From Agromyces aurantiacus (GTDB lineage: Bacteria; Actinomycetota; Actinomycetes; Actinomycetales; Microbacteriaceae), in NCBI RefSeq assembly GCF_016907355.1, contig NZ_JAFBBW010000001.1, positions 496,001-560,000 on the forward strand: DNA of 64,000 bases, written 5' to 3'. The notes under the pieces were generated by a model. It worked only from the letters and a program-made list of their open reading frames with translations, ran no database searches and was not told the DNA's origin. The position numbers and the translations under genes are program-made. Positions 35,394 through 44,572 of the stretch are shown piece by piece. Each line of letters begins with the position of its first letter. Position 1 is the stretch's first letter.

Positions 35394-35460
35394 GATGGCT
35401 CGATCCTCCCATCCCCGCCGACCCCGCGCGAGCCCCTCGGCGAGCCCGAGCGGCCGGGCG

Positions 35461-35466
35461 TAGGAT
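35461..35466 (+). promoter_or_regulatory. -10 box, leaderless promoter of trkH-trkA
   Basis: TAGGAT, six bases before the GTG at 35473. Confidence 0.55.
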
Positions 35467-35472
35467 GCGGCA

Positions 35473-36849
35473 GTGACCTCACGCGAACCGGTGGGTGCGA
35501 GCCCCCTCGTCCGCCTGAGACGGGGAATCCGGCTGCACCCCGCCCAGGTCGTCGTGGTCGGGTTCGCCTCGGCCGTGCTGGCCGGGACGCTGCTGCTCCT
35601 CCTCCCGCCGATGACCGTCGAGGCCGAGGGCACGTCGTTCGTCGACGCCCTCTTCACGGCGACGAGCGCGGTCTGCGTGACCGGGCTCACCGTGCTCGAC
35701 ACGCAGTTGCACTGGAGCCCGCTGGGCCACGTCGTCATCATGCTGCTGATCCAGGTCGGGGGCCTGGGCATCATGCTGTTCGCCTCGCTCATCGGGCTGG
35801 TGCTCGCCCGCAAGATGTCCGTCCGCACGCGCCTGAACACGGCGACCGAGGCGAGCGTCGTCGGCTTCGCCGACGTGCGCGGGCTCGTCCGGGGCATCGT
35901 CCTGATCTCGTTCGCGATCGAGGGCGCCACGTGGGCGTTCCTGTTCCCGCGGTTCCTGTTCGGCTACGAGTACAGTCCGGCGGATGCCGCGTGGTATGCG
36001 CTGTTCCATTCCGTCTCGTCGTTCAACAACGCCGGGTTCGCGCTGTACACGAACAACCTGATGGACTTCGTCGGCGACCCGTTCATCTGCCTGCCCATCT
36101 GCGCGGCGATCATCCTCGGGGGCCTGGGCTTCCCGGTGATCATGCAGCTGCGCAAGGAGTTCCGCCGCCCGCTCCACTGGTCGATGAACACGAAGCTCGT
36201 GATCTGGGGCACGATCCTGCTGATCGTCGCCGGATGGGCCTACCTCACGGTGGTCGAGTGGAACAATCCCCGCACGTTCGGCCCGCTCGACCCCGGCGCG
36301 AAGCTGCTCGCGGGGTTCTTCGCCTCGGTCCAGACGCGCACCGCGGGGTTCAACAGCGTCGACATCGGCATGATGCACGACGAGAGCTGGGTCGCGATGG
36401 ACGTGCTGATGTTCATCGGCGGCGGCCCGGCCGGCACCGCCGGCGGCATCAAGGTGACCACGTTCGCGGTGCTGTTCTTCATCCTGCTCACCGAGCTCCG
36501 CGGCGAGGCCGCCGTGAACATCTTCGGCAAGCGGCTCTCTCGCGCGGTGCACCGCCAGGCGATCACGGTCGCGCTCATCGCGGTCGGCGCGGTGGTGGCC
36601 GCGACCGTCCTGCTCATGCACCTCACGGGCCTGGGCCTGGACCGGGTGCTGTTCGAGGCCGTCTCGGCGTTCGGCACGGTGGGCCTCTCGACCGGCATCA
36701 CGCCCGACCTCCCGCCCGCGGCCGACGTCGTGCTGGCCCTGCTGATGTTCCTCGGCCGCATCGGCCCGCTCACCCTGGGAACGGCGATCGCGCTGCGCAA
36801 CCGCCGCATCCTCTACGAACTCCCGAAGGAGAGGCCCGTCATTGGCTAG
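35473..36849 (+). CDS. TrkH/KtrB-type potassium uptake channel
   Basis: 458 residues. Four pore-loop repeats supply the K+ filter: TSAVCVTGLTVLD, SVSSFNNAGFAL, QTRTAGFNSVDIG and SAFGTVGLSTGITPD, each with the central Gly. It forms the membrane part of a K+ (or Na+-coupled K+) uptake system gated by the cytoplasmic NAD/ATP-binding TrkA-like ring encoded next. The last codons overlap that gene by eight bases. Confidence 0.93.
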   Translation: MTSREPVGASPLVRLRRGIRLHPAQVVVVGFASAVLAGTLLLLLPPMTVEAEGTSFVDALFTATSAVCVTGLTVLDTQLHWSPLGHVVIMLLIQVGGLGIMLFASLIGLVLARKMSVRTRLNTATEASVVGFADVRGLVRGIVLISFAIEGATWAFLFPRFLFGYEYSPADAAWYALFHSVSSFNNAGFALYTNNLMDFVGDPFICLPICAAIILGGLGFPVIMQLRKEFRRPLHWSMNTKLVIWGTILLIVAGWAYLTVVEWNNPRTFGPLDPGAKLLAGFFASVQTRTAGFNSVDIGMMHDESWVAMDVLMFIGGGPAGTAGGIKVTTFAVLFFILLTELRGEAAVNIFGKRLSRAVHRQAITVALIAVGAVVAATVLLMHLTGLGLDRVLFEAVSAFGTVGLSTGITPDLPPAADVVLALLMFLGRIGPLTLGTAIALRNRRILYELPKERPVIG

Positions 36850-37546
36850 GTTCACGCTGTTCGGCGGCGCGAGCGACACGTCGCGCCGCATCGCCGAGGC
36901 CGACTCGGTGGTGGTCATCGGCCTCGGCCGGTTCGGCCAGTCGCTCGCGCTCGAGCTCGTCGCGGGCGGCACCGAGGTGCTCGGCATCGATGCCGACGAG
37001 GAGATCGTCCAGTCGCTCAACGGCGAGCTCACCCAGGTCGTGCGCGCCGACTCGACGAAGTCGGAGGCGCTGCGCCAGCTCGCGGTCGACGAGTTCGACC
37101 GGGCCGTCGTGGCGATCGGCTCCGACATCACCGCGTCGATCCTCACGTGCTCGGTGCTGCTCGGCATGAAGATCCCGATGATCTGGGCGAAGGCCGTCAC
37201 CGAGCAGCACGCGGTGATCCTCGAGCAGCTCGGCGTGCACCATGTCATCCGGCCCGAGGCCGAGATGGGGCGCCGGGTCGCGCACCTGGTCCGCGGCGCC
37301 GCGCTCGACTACATCGAGATCGAACGGGGCTACGCGATCGTGAAGTCCGCGCCGCCCGAGCGCCTGTTCGGCGTGCCGCTCGGCCAGACGGGCCTGCGCA
37401 AGGAGTTCGGCGTCACCGTCGCGGCGTTCAAGAAGCCGGGCGGCGAGTGGCACAACGCCGACGCCGACACCGTGCTCGGCAAGGGCGACACCATCCTGAT
37501 CGTCGGGCCCACGCGCAAGGCCGAGGGGTTCGCGCAGCTGCGCTGA
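36842..37546 (+). CDS. TrkA/KtrA-type RCK regulatory subunit
   Basis: 234 residues. The N-terminal Rossmann (TrkA-N) domain begins VVVIGLGRFGQSLALELV, with acidic nucleotide ligand in VLGIDADEEIVQSL; a C-terminal TrkA-C domain (FGVPLGQTGLRKEFGVTV) follows at ~145-230. It gates the partner channel according to nucleotide. Start TTG is chosen because AAGGAGAGG lies nine bases before it and no ATG or GTG begins early enough to keep the first strand. Confidence 0.92.
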   Translation: MARFTLFGGASDTSRRIAEADSVVVIGLGRFGQSLALELVAGGTEVLGIDADEEIVQSLNGELTQVVRADSTKSEALRQLAVDEFDRAVVAIGSDITASILTCSVLLGMKIPMIWAKAVTEQHAVILEQLGVHHVIRPEAEMGRRVAHLVRGAALDYIEIERGYAIVKSAPPERLFGVPLGQTGLRKEFGVTVAAFKKPGGEWHNADADTVLGKGDTILIVGPTRKAEGFAQLR

Positions 37547-37630
37547 CCGAAGGGATGCCCCGCGCTGCGAGAGCGCCGTGAGGCGCGCCGTCGCGGCATC
37601 CGTTCGCCGGGTTCCCGGCACCCCGCCGCG

Positions 37631-37636
37631 TAGTCT
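37631..37636 (+). promoter_or_regulatory. -10 box, leaderless promoter of M13 peptidase
   Basis: TAGTCT, six bases before the ATG at 37643. Confidence 0.55.
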
Positions 37637-37642
37637 GTCGAC

Positions 37643-39619
37643 ATGAGCGACGCGACGAAGCCCTCCGGCATCATCCTCGACGAACTCGACCCCGAGGTAC
37701 GCCCGCAGGACGACCTGTTCCGGCACGTCAACGGCAAGTGGATCGCGCGCACCGAGATCCCATCCGACAAGGCGCGCTACGGCAGCTTCATCGTGCTCTT
37801 CGAGGAGGCCGAGCAGGCCGTCCGCGAGATCATCGAGGAGGCGCAGCAGGCCGAGCCGGGCACCGAGGCCCGGAAGGTGGGCGACCTGTTCGCGTCGTTC
37901 ATGAACGAGGAGCGCGCCGAGCTGCTGGGCGCGACGCCCATCGCGGCGCAGCTCGTCGAGGCCTCGCTCCCCGGCACGATCGAGCAGCTGCTCGACACCG
38001 TCGGCCGGCTCGAGCGCCAGGGCGTGTCGGGCTTCGCGCAGCTCTTCGTCGACAACGACCCCGGCGACCCCGAGCGCTACCTCGTGTTCGTCGAGCAGGG
38101 CGGCATCGGGCTGCCCGACGAGAGCTACTTCCGCGAGGAACGCTTCGCCCCGATCCGCGAGAAGTACCTCGCCCACCTCGAGCGCATGTTCGGGCTCGCG
38201 AAGCTCGACGATGCCGCGGCCCGCGCCCGCCGGGTGTTCGACCTCGAGACCGAGATCGCGGCGACGCACTGGACCAACGTCGACTCGCGCGACAGCCAGA
38301 AGACCTACAACCTCATGCCGTGGGCGGATGTCGCGGCCGCCGCCTCCGTCGACCTCGACGTGTGGCGCGACGCGATGGGCGTGCCCGCGCGCGCCTTCGA
38401 CGAGCTCGTCGTGCGGCAGCCGAGCTTCGTCGAGGGCGTCGGACGCCTGCTGACCGGCGACCGCCTCACGGCGTGGCGCGACTGGCTGGCCTGGCAGGTC
38501 ATCCGCTCGAGCGCCGCCTACCTGTCGAGCGACTTCGTCGAGGCGAACTTCGACTTCTACGGGCGCACGCTCACGGGCACGCCCGAGCTGCGCGAGCGGT
38601 GGAAGCGCGGCGTCTCGTTCGTCGAGGGCGCGATGGGCGAGGCGGTCGGCCGCATCTACGTCGAGCGCCACTTCCCGCCGGCCGCGAAGGAGGCGATGGA
38701 CGAGCTCGTCGCGAACCTCGTCGAGGCCTACCGCGAGTCGATCGCCGAGCTGGACTGGATGGGCGAGGAGACCCGCGCGAAGGCGCTCGAGAAGCTCGCG
38801 AAGTTCACGCCGAAGATCGGCTACCCCGTGAAGTGGCGCGACTACTCGACGCTCGCGGTCGACGCATCCGACCTGGTGGCCAACGTGCGCGCCGCGGCCG
38901 AGTTCGAGTTCCAGCGCCAGCTCGGCAAGATCGGCAAGCCGATCGATCGCGACGAGTGGTTCATGACGCCGCAGACGATCAACGCGTACTACAACCCGGG
39001 CTTCAACGAGATCGTGTTCCCGGCCGCGATCCTGCAGTTCCCGTTCTTCGACGCCGACCGGGACGCCGCGGCGAACTACGGCGCGATCGGCGCCGTGATC
39101 GGGCACGAGATCGGCCACGGCTTCGACGACCAGGGATCGCGCTTCGACGGCGACGGGCGCCTCACCGACTGGTGGACGGAGGGCGACCGCGCGGCGTTCG
39201 AGGAGCGCACGAAGGCGCTCATCGACCAGTACGACGCGCTCGTGCCGCTCCAGCTGGAGGCGTCGCCCGACGGCGAGCACCACGTGAACGGCGCGCTCAC
39301 GATCGGCGAGAACATCGGCGACCTCGGCGGGCTCGCCATCGCGTGGAAGGCGTACCGGCTCTCGCTCGACGGCGCGGAGGACGACGTGGTCGACGGGCTC
39401 ACCGGCGCCCAGCGCTTCTTCCTCTCGTGGGCCCAGGCCTGGCAGATGAAGGGGCGCGACGAGGAGGTCATCCGCCTGCTCGCGATCGATCCGCACTCGC
39501 CGAACGAATTCCGGTGCAACCAGATCGTCCGCAACATCGACGAGTTCTACACTGGCTTCGAGGTCACTCCCGACGACGCGCTCTGGCTCGACCCGGCCGA
39601 GCGCGTGCGCATCTGGTAG
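37643..39619 (+). CDS. M13-family (neprilysin/PepO-like) metallopeptidase
   Basis: 658 residues, the family's full length. The zinc site near residue 488 is GAVIGHEIGHGFDDQGSRFD (HExxH) and the third ligand is in TIGENIGDLGGLAIA near residue 555. The substrate-binding NAYYNPGFNEIVFPAAILQF is also present. There is no signal peptide or membrane anchor, so the enzyme is cytoplasmic and should cleave oligopeptides, as PepO does. It appears to be a single-gene unit. Confidence 0.95.
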   Translation: MSDATKPSGIILDELDPEVRPQDDLFRHVNGKWIARTEIPSDKARYGSFIVLFEEAEQAVREIIEEAQQAEPGTEARKVGDLFASFMNEERAELLGATPIAAQLVEASLPGTIEQLLDTVGRLERQGVSGFAQLFVDNDPGDPERYLVFVEQGGIGLPDESYFREERFAPIREKYLAHLERMFGLAKLDDAAARARRVFDLETEIAATHWTNVDSRDSQKTYNLMPWADVAAAASVDLDVWRDAMGVPARAFDELVVRQPSFVEGVGRLLTGDRLTAWRDWLAWQVIRSSAAYLSSDFVEANFDFYGRTLTGTPELRERWKRGVSFVEGAMGEAVGRIYVERHFPPAAKEAMDELVANLVEAYRESIAELDWMGEETRAKALEKLAKFTPKIGYPVKWRDYSTLAVDASDLVANVRAAAEFEFQRQLGKIGKPIDRDEWFMTPQTINAYYNPGFNEIVFPAAILQFPFFDADRDAAANYGAIGAVIGHEIGHGFDDQGSRFDGDGRLTDWWTEGDRAAFEERTKALIDQYDALVPLQLEASPDGEHHVNGALTIGENIGDLGGLAIAWKAYRLSLDGAEDDVVDGLTGAQRFFLSWAQAWQMKGRDEEVIRLLAIDPHSPNEFRCNQIVRNIDEFYTGFEVTPDDALWLDPAERVRIW

Positions 39620-39717
39620 CCGCCTCGCACCTGCCCTGTCCGTCCCCGTCGCACGCACCGTGTCAGCCGCGGTGGGGGAGCGTGCGACCCGAACGAAAGT
39701 CCGCTGACTCCGCCGTG

Positions 39718-40623
39718 GTGACCTCGTCGCAGGATTCCGAGCGCCGTGCTCGGCACGCCAGCATCCGCCGGGGCCGCCATCGTACCGACGAGCCGAACGA
39801 GGACTTCTCGCGCGGGTTCGACGCGCTCGGCGAACTCGCCCTCGCGGGCGTGCAGGTCTCGGCGCGCGCGACCGACCTCGCGACGGGCCGCGTGCTGTTC
39901 TCGGTCGATGACCACGTGGTCATGCCGACCGCGTCGATCGGCAAGGTGCTGCTGCTCGTCGAGGTCGCCTCGCGCCTCGGGCATGCGAGCCCCGAGGCGT
40001 TCACGGTGCTCGACCGCGCGCCGCGCGACGCGGTCGGCGACTCGGGCATCTGGCAGCACCTGCAGACCCCGTCGCTGCCCATGGCCGACCTCGCGGCGAT
40101 GGTCGGCGCGTCGAGCGACAACCTCGCCACGAACGTGCTGATCCGCCATATCGGGCTCGAGGCCGTGCGTGCGCGCACCGAGACGCTGGGGCTGACCCGC
40201 ACCGCGCTGCTCGACCTGGTCCGCGACCACCGCGGCCCCGATGACGCGCCGCAGCTCTCGATCGGGTCGGCCAAGGAGCTCACCTGGCTGTTCGCATCGC
40301 TCGCGCGGGGCGAGGTCGTCAGCCCCGAGGTGTCGCAGCGGGTCGTGGGGTGGCTCTCACTGAACACCGACCTCTCGATGGTGGCCTCCGCGTTCGGGCT
40401 CGACCCGCTCGCGCATCGCATGCCCGACCACAACCTGCTGCTGATGAACAAGACGGGCACCGACGGCGGGGTCCGCAGCGAGGTCGGGGTGCTGCGGGGC
40501 CCGCGCGCGAGCGTGGCGTACGCGGTGTCGATGTACTTCGCCGACACCATGCTCGCGTCGCGGCTCGCGGTGCTCGACGGCATGCGGCAGGTCGGCGCCG
40601 ACCTGCTCGAGTACGTGCACTGA
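39718..40623 (+). CDS. Class A beta-lactamase-fold serine hydrolase, atypical
   Basis: About 301 residues. The nucleophile motif SxxK is in TASIGKVLLLVE (Ser near residue 72), the SDN-type motif in GASSDNLATNVLI, and KTG in LMNKTGTDGGVRSE. These are the penicillin-binding fold motifs. However, the omega-loop region (LLDLVRDHRGPDDAPQL) lacks the ExxLN with the deacylating Glu166, and there is no signal peptide. It may therefore be a cytoplasmic esterase or amidase of the beta-lactamase2 family rather than a resistance enzyme. The start is uncertain; another in-frame GTG lies one codon upstream and one near 39682. Confidence 0.7.
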   Translation: MTSSQDSERRARHASIRRGRHRTDEPNEDFSRGFDALGELALAGVQVSARATDLATGRVLFSVDDHVVMPTASIGKVLLLVEVASRLGHASPEAFTVLDRAPRDAVGDSGIWQHLQTPSLPMADLAAMVGASSDNLATNVLIRHIGLEAVRARTETLGLTRTALLDLVRDHRGPDDAPQLSIGSAKELTWLFASLARGEVVSPEVSQRVVGWLSLNTDLSMVASAFGLDPLAHRMPDHNLLLMNKTGTDGGVRSEVGVLRGPRASVAYAVSMYFADTMLASRLAVLDGMRQVGADLLEYVH

Positions 40624-40744
40624 GCGGGCCGGGCGCGGAACCCGAACGGGGGCTTGCCGGGCGGCGCGCCACGGCGGGAACCTGAGGGAAACTCGCGTGT
40701 ACCCGACCGTCTCTGCGGCCGCGCGAGTCCGGCAGGTGAGTGGA

Positions 40745-42859
40745 ATGCCCGAGCCCCAGACCCCGCAGCGCCAGCTGCTCAGCCGACGCGCCTTCATCAC
40801 GGCGGCGGGCGCCGCGGGTGCGGGGTTCATCCTCTGGGCCGCCCTCCCGGGCGGTCGCGCGATCGCACTCGCCCATGTGCCGCGAGCCTCGCTCTCGGCG
40901 GCCGCCATCCCGAAGTTCCAGACCCCGCTCCTCATCCCGCCGGTGATGCCGCGCGCCGGAACGATCACCGTGCCCGGCGGCAAGCCCGTCGACTCGTACG
41001 AGATCTCGATGCGGCAGTTCACCCAGCAGGTGCTGCCGGCCGGGTACCCCGCGACCACCGTGTGGGGGTACGGCGCCGTGACCTCGGCGGGCAAGAAGGG
41101 CCTGCTCCTCCACAACGCCCCCTCCCTCACGATCGAGGCGAAGTGGGACCGGCCGGTCAGGGTGAAGTGGATCAACGACCTCGTCGATGCGAACGGGAAC
41201 GCCCTGCCGCACCTGCTGCCGGTCGACCCCACGCTGCACTGGGCGAATCCGCCTGGCGGCACCGAGGGGCGAGACGAGCGACCCCACTTCGAGACGACGC
41301 CCGGGCGCTACACGGGCCCGGTCCCGATCGTCACGCACGTGCACGGGTCGGTCGGCGTCGGCGACGAGAGCGACGGCTACGCCGAGGCCTGGTACCTGCC
41401 TGCCGCGAAGGACCTCCCCGCCGGGTACGCGACCGAGGGCACCTGGTACGAGTTCTTCGCGGCCAAGGCCGCGGCCGCCCACGGCGTCGAGTGGGGGCCG
41501 GGCTTCGCGACGTTCCAGTACCCGAACTCCCAGCGCGCCTCGACCCTCTGGTACCACGACCACACGCTCGGCATGACCCGGCTCAACGTGTACGCGGGGC
41601 CCGCCGGGTTCTTCCTCGTGCGCGGCGGCCCCGACGGTGACGACGCGGTCCGCGACGCCAGGACGGGCGCCCGCGCCGTCCTGCCCGGGCCCGCGCCAAA
41701 GGAGGGCGACCGCATCCCGCCGAACAAGACCTACTACGAGATCCCGATCGCCGTGCAGGACCGCTCGTTCAATCCGGACGGCTCGCTCTTCTACCCCGAC
41801 TCGCGCGAGTTCTTCGACGGCATCGTCGCCGACTACCTGCCCGACGGCGAGTTCTCGCCGATCTGGAACCCCGAGTTCTTCGGCGAGACGATCATCGCCA
41901 ACGGGAACACCTGGCCGTTCCAGGTCGTCGAGCAGCGTCGCTACCGGTTCCGGTTCCTCAATGGCTGCCAGTCGCGGTTCCTGATCCTCGACTTCAGCGG
42001 CATCCCCGGCGTCCGAGCCTGGCAGATCGGCAACGAGGGCGGCTTCCTCGCCGCTCCGGTCGACCTCGCGGCGTACGGCGACCGCCTGCTCCTGGCGCCG
42101 GCCGAGCGCGCCGACCTCGTGGTCGACTTCGCCGCCGTCCCGCTCGGCGACCACGTGCTCGGGAACGTCGGCCCCGACGCGCCGTTCGGCGGCGGTGAGC
42201 CCGGCGTCGCGTTCACCATGGCGGACCCGGCGACGACGGGTCAGATCCTGGCGTTCCGCGTCGTGCCCGCCGTCGGGCCCGATCCGACCACGCCACCCGA
42301 GCACCTGGCCCTCCCGCAGATCATGCCGCTGCCCGCCGAGTCCGTCGTGCGACCGCTCGCGCTCGTCGAGCGATCGGCGGAGGGCGAGGACGACGAGGGC
42401 GAGGAACTCGAGGGTCCGACCTCCGCGGTGCTCGGGACGCTCGAGGACGGCGTGTGGACCGAGCGCGAATGGGCCGACGAGGTCACCGAGAACCCCGCCC
42501 AGGGCGCCACCGAGGTGTGGGAGTTCGTGAACACGACCGCCGACGCGCACCCCATGCACGTGCACGAGGTCGCGTTCGAGGTCGTCGGTCGTGAGGGACT
42601 CGTGCTCGACGGGGACGAGGTCGCCGTGCCCGTGCAGCCCGATGGCGTCGTCACGCCGCCCGAGCCGTGGGAGACCGGGCGCAAGGACACCGTCATCGCC
42701 TATCCGGGACAGGTGACCCGCGTGCGTGCGAGGTTCGACCGCGCCGGCCAGTACGTGTGGCACTGCCACATCGTCGAGCACGAGGACAACGAGATGATGC
42801 GGCCGTACCGCATCGGCCCGGTCCAGCCGGGCCAGCCGGGAGGGTCCGACCAGATGTGA
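40745..42859 (+). CDS. Tat-exported multicopper oxidase (CotA/bilirubin oxidase-like)
   Basis: 704 residues. The N-terminus has a twin-arginine signal, LLSRRAFITAAGAAGAGF, so it is folded with copper before export. The four copper-binding motifs are present: VTHVHGSVG (near 198), LWYHDHTLG (near 270), HPMHVHEVAFEV (near 602) and VWHCHIVEHEDNEMM (near 673), the last giving type 1 Cys and Met ligands. It should oxidise phenols, bilirubin or metals with O2. AGGTGAG stands six bases before the ATG. Confidence 0.93.
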   Translation: MPEPQTPQRQLLSRRAFITAAGAAGAGFILWAALPGGRAIALAHVPRASLSAAAIPKFQTPLLIPPVMPRAGTITVPGGKPVDSYEISMRQFTQQVLPAGYPATTVWGYGAVTSAGKKGLLLHNAPSLTIEAKWDRPVRVKWINDLVDANGNALPHLLPVDPTLHWANPPGGTEGRDERPHFETTPGRYTGPVPIVTHVHGSVGVGDESDGYAEAWYLPAAKDLPAGYATEGTWYEFFAAKAAAAHGVEWGPGFATFQYPNSQRASTLWYHDHTLGMTRLNVYAGPAGFFLVRGGPDGDDAVRDARTGARAVLPGPAPKEGDRIPPNKTYYEIPIAVQDRSFNPDGSLFYPDSREFFDGIVADYLPDGEFSPIWNPEFFGETIIANGNTWPFQVVEQRRYRFRFLNGCQSRFLILDFSGIPGVRAWQIGNEGGFLAAPVDLAAYGDRLLLAPAERADLVVDFAAVPLGDHVLGNVGPDAPFGGGEPGVAFTMADPATTGQILAFRVVPAVGPDPTTPPEHLALPQIMPLPAESVVRPLALVERSAEGEDDEGEELEGPTSAVLGTLEDGVWTEREWADEVTENPAQGATEVWEFVNTTADAHPMHVHEVAFEVVGREGLVLDGDEVAVPVQPDGVVTPPEPWETGRKDTVIAYPGQVTRVRARFDRAGQYVWHCHIVEHEDNEMMRPYRIGPVQPGQPGGSDQM

Positions 42860-42901
42860 CGGGCGGATGCCGCGACTCTCACGCCACGCGGCATCCGCCC
42901 G
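42860..42901. terminator. Bidirectional hairpin terminator, oxidase / hydrolase
   Basis: CGGGCGGATGCCGCG (42860-42874) pairs perfectly with its reverse complement (42887-42901) across a 12-base loop between two convergent genes. No U-tract. The arms contain the over-used word GGATGCCGC. Confidence 0.7.
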
Positions 42902-42913
42902 CCGCAGCACGCC

Positions 42914-44449
42914 CTACTCGGGCGCGGCCTGCTCGATCGCGCTCGCATCGACCGCGGCGAGCGTGAGCCGCTCGATGCCCTCGAGCACCGCGCGGTGCGT
43001 CTCGGGCGCGCCGAGCACCCGGAAGTGGCCGGCCACCGGAACCCGGATGTTCGTCGCGCCGTCGAGCAGGCTCCCGTCGGGGATGTGCGGGTCGAACCGG
43101 CCGAACACCGACACGATCCTGGCGTTCACGGATGACGCCCGCCCGAGCATCACGATGGTCTCGTCGCTCGGCAGCAGCGCGCGCACGCTCGGATCGATGA
43201 GCAGGCGCGCCATCCGGGACCCGGCGAACGGCGTGCAGATCGCGACCAGCCCGACCAGGCCGCGGCCGGATGACGGCGTCGCGCCGTCGGCCTCGGCCAC
43301 GAGCAGGTGCTTGGCGATGAGGCCTCCCTTGCTGTGCGCGACGAGCACGCGGCCGGCCGGCGGCACGGGCACGCGAGCGAGGGCGCGGCCGAGCCGCCGC
43401 GCGGTGTCGGCGATGCCGCGCCGGTTCGTGCCGAGCCCGTGCACGACGCGCACGCGGTAGCCCTCGCGGTTCACCGCGTCGCCGAGCGGCCGCAGGAACG
43501 ACCAGTGCTCGTAGATGCCGGGCAGCATCACGACCTCGGGTCGCGACGGATCGCCCGTGCGCCACCGCGCGGGCGGGTTCCACCCCTCGCCGATGATGGC
43601 GAGCTGGCGCCATCCGGCATAGACGTAGTCGCCCGCCCACCACCACGCCTTCTCGATGCGCGACGACCGGACGGGTGGCGAGACGCGCTCGACCACGCGG
43701 CCCACCTCGTCGCCCCGCACGTGCGCCGCGATGAGCTCGGCGACGCGATCCCCCGCCGTGACCATCGTCTCGTGCCCGCGGTCCGCGACCTCGACGTAGC
43801 GGCCGTGCGGCAGGATCAGCGCGACCTCCTCGGCCCACGGGCGGGGCGCGAGCCGGTCGTGCTCGCCGCGGACGACGAGCGTCGGGGCCGCGACATCCGG
43901 CAGCACGAGCTCGATGCGGTGCGCGAGCATCTGGTGCAGCTTCTTGAAGTACCAGCGCGGGCCCGCCTGCAGGTACATGCGGATGGCCAGCACGACCACC
44001 TTGGGCCGGGTCAGCGACGGATCCTCGAGCAGCCGGATGGCCTGGACGACGGCCGAGCGCTCGCGCGGGTTCACGGTCGGCGCGATGAGCACGAGCGAGG
44101 CGACGAGATCGGGACGCTGCGCCGCGGTCTCGGCGACGATCTGCGTGCCCATGGAGTGCCCGACGAGCACGACCGGGTCGTCGAGGCCCTCGGCGGCGAT
44201 GAGCTCGGCGAGGTACTCGCCGGATTCCGACATGGTCTGCGGATGGCGCGGCTCGGGCGCCTCGCCGAACCCGGGGAGGTCGAGCGCGAGGACGCGGCCG
44301 ACGCGCGCGAGCGAGTCGGCGAGGTCGGAGAAGTAGCGGTCTCCCATCCCGATGCCGTGCACGAGCACGAAGGTGGGGCCCTCGTCGCGCCCCGACTCGG
44401 TGATCACGGTCACCGCGTCGCCGCGGCGGAACTCGCGTGTGCGGCTCAT
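42914..44449 (-). CDS. Tandem double alpha/beta-hydrolase protein
   Basis: 511 residues containing two alpha/beta-hydrolase units. The first (about 20-260) has VLVHGIGMGDRYFSDLADSL (oxyanion region), the nucleophile elbow VVLVGHSMGTQIVAE, the acid in VVRGEHDRLAP and the histidine in DRGHETM. The second (about 315-500) has VVMLPGIYEHWSFLRPLGDA and the elbow VLVAHSKGGLIAKHL, more like a triacylglycerol lipase, with SVFGRFDPHIPDGS and AGHFRVLG as possible acid and base. Both Ser sites look intact. No signal peptide. Start ATG follows GAAGGGAGC. Substrates unknown. Confidence 0.85.
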   Translation of the reverse strand: MSRTREFRRGDAVTVITESGRDEGPTFVLVHGIGMGDRYFSDLADSLARVGRVLALDLPGFGEAPEPRHPQTMSESGEYLAELIAAEGLDDPVVLVGHSMGTQIVAETAAQRPDLVASLVLIAPTVNPRERSAVVQAIRLLEDPSLTRPKVVVLAIRMYLQAGPRWYFKKLHQMLAHRIELVLPDVAAPTLVVRGEHDRLAPRPWAEEVALILPHGRYVEVADRGHETMVTAGDRVAELIAAHVRGDEVGRVVERVSPPVRSSRIEKAWWWAGDYVYAGWRQLAIIGEGWNPPARWRTGDPSRPEVVMLPGIYEHWSFLRPLGDAVNREGYRVRVVHGLGTNRRGIADTARRLGRALARVPVPPAGRVLVAHSKGGLIAKHLLVAEADGATPSSGRGLVGLVAICTPFAGSRMARLLIDPSVRALLPSDETIVMLGRASSVNARIVSVFGRFDPHIPDGSLLDGATNIRVPVAGHFRVLGAPETHRAVLEGIERLTLAAVDASAIEQAAPE

Positions 44450-44572
44450 GCGGCTCCCTTCGGGTCGCGATCCCCTGGGAGCGAGTCTGCCGGATGGCGC
44501 CGTGCGTGCGCTCGGCACGCGCTGGGGGTTGCGCGTACGCTGGCTCGCACTCCGATCGCGAAGGGGCGGCCG

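Noticed and set aside
37738..39714. Upstream extension of the beta-lactamase-like frame through the M13 gene
   Set aside because: The extension is an Arg/Ala-rich shadow of the M13 peptidase; protein-like sequence begins only near 39718.
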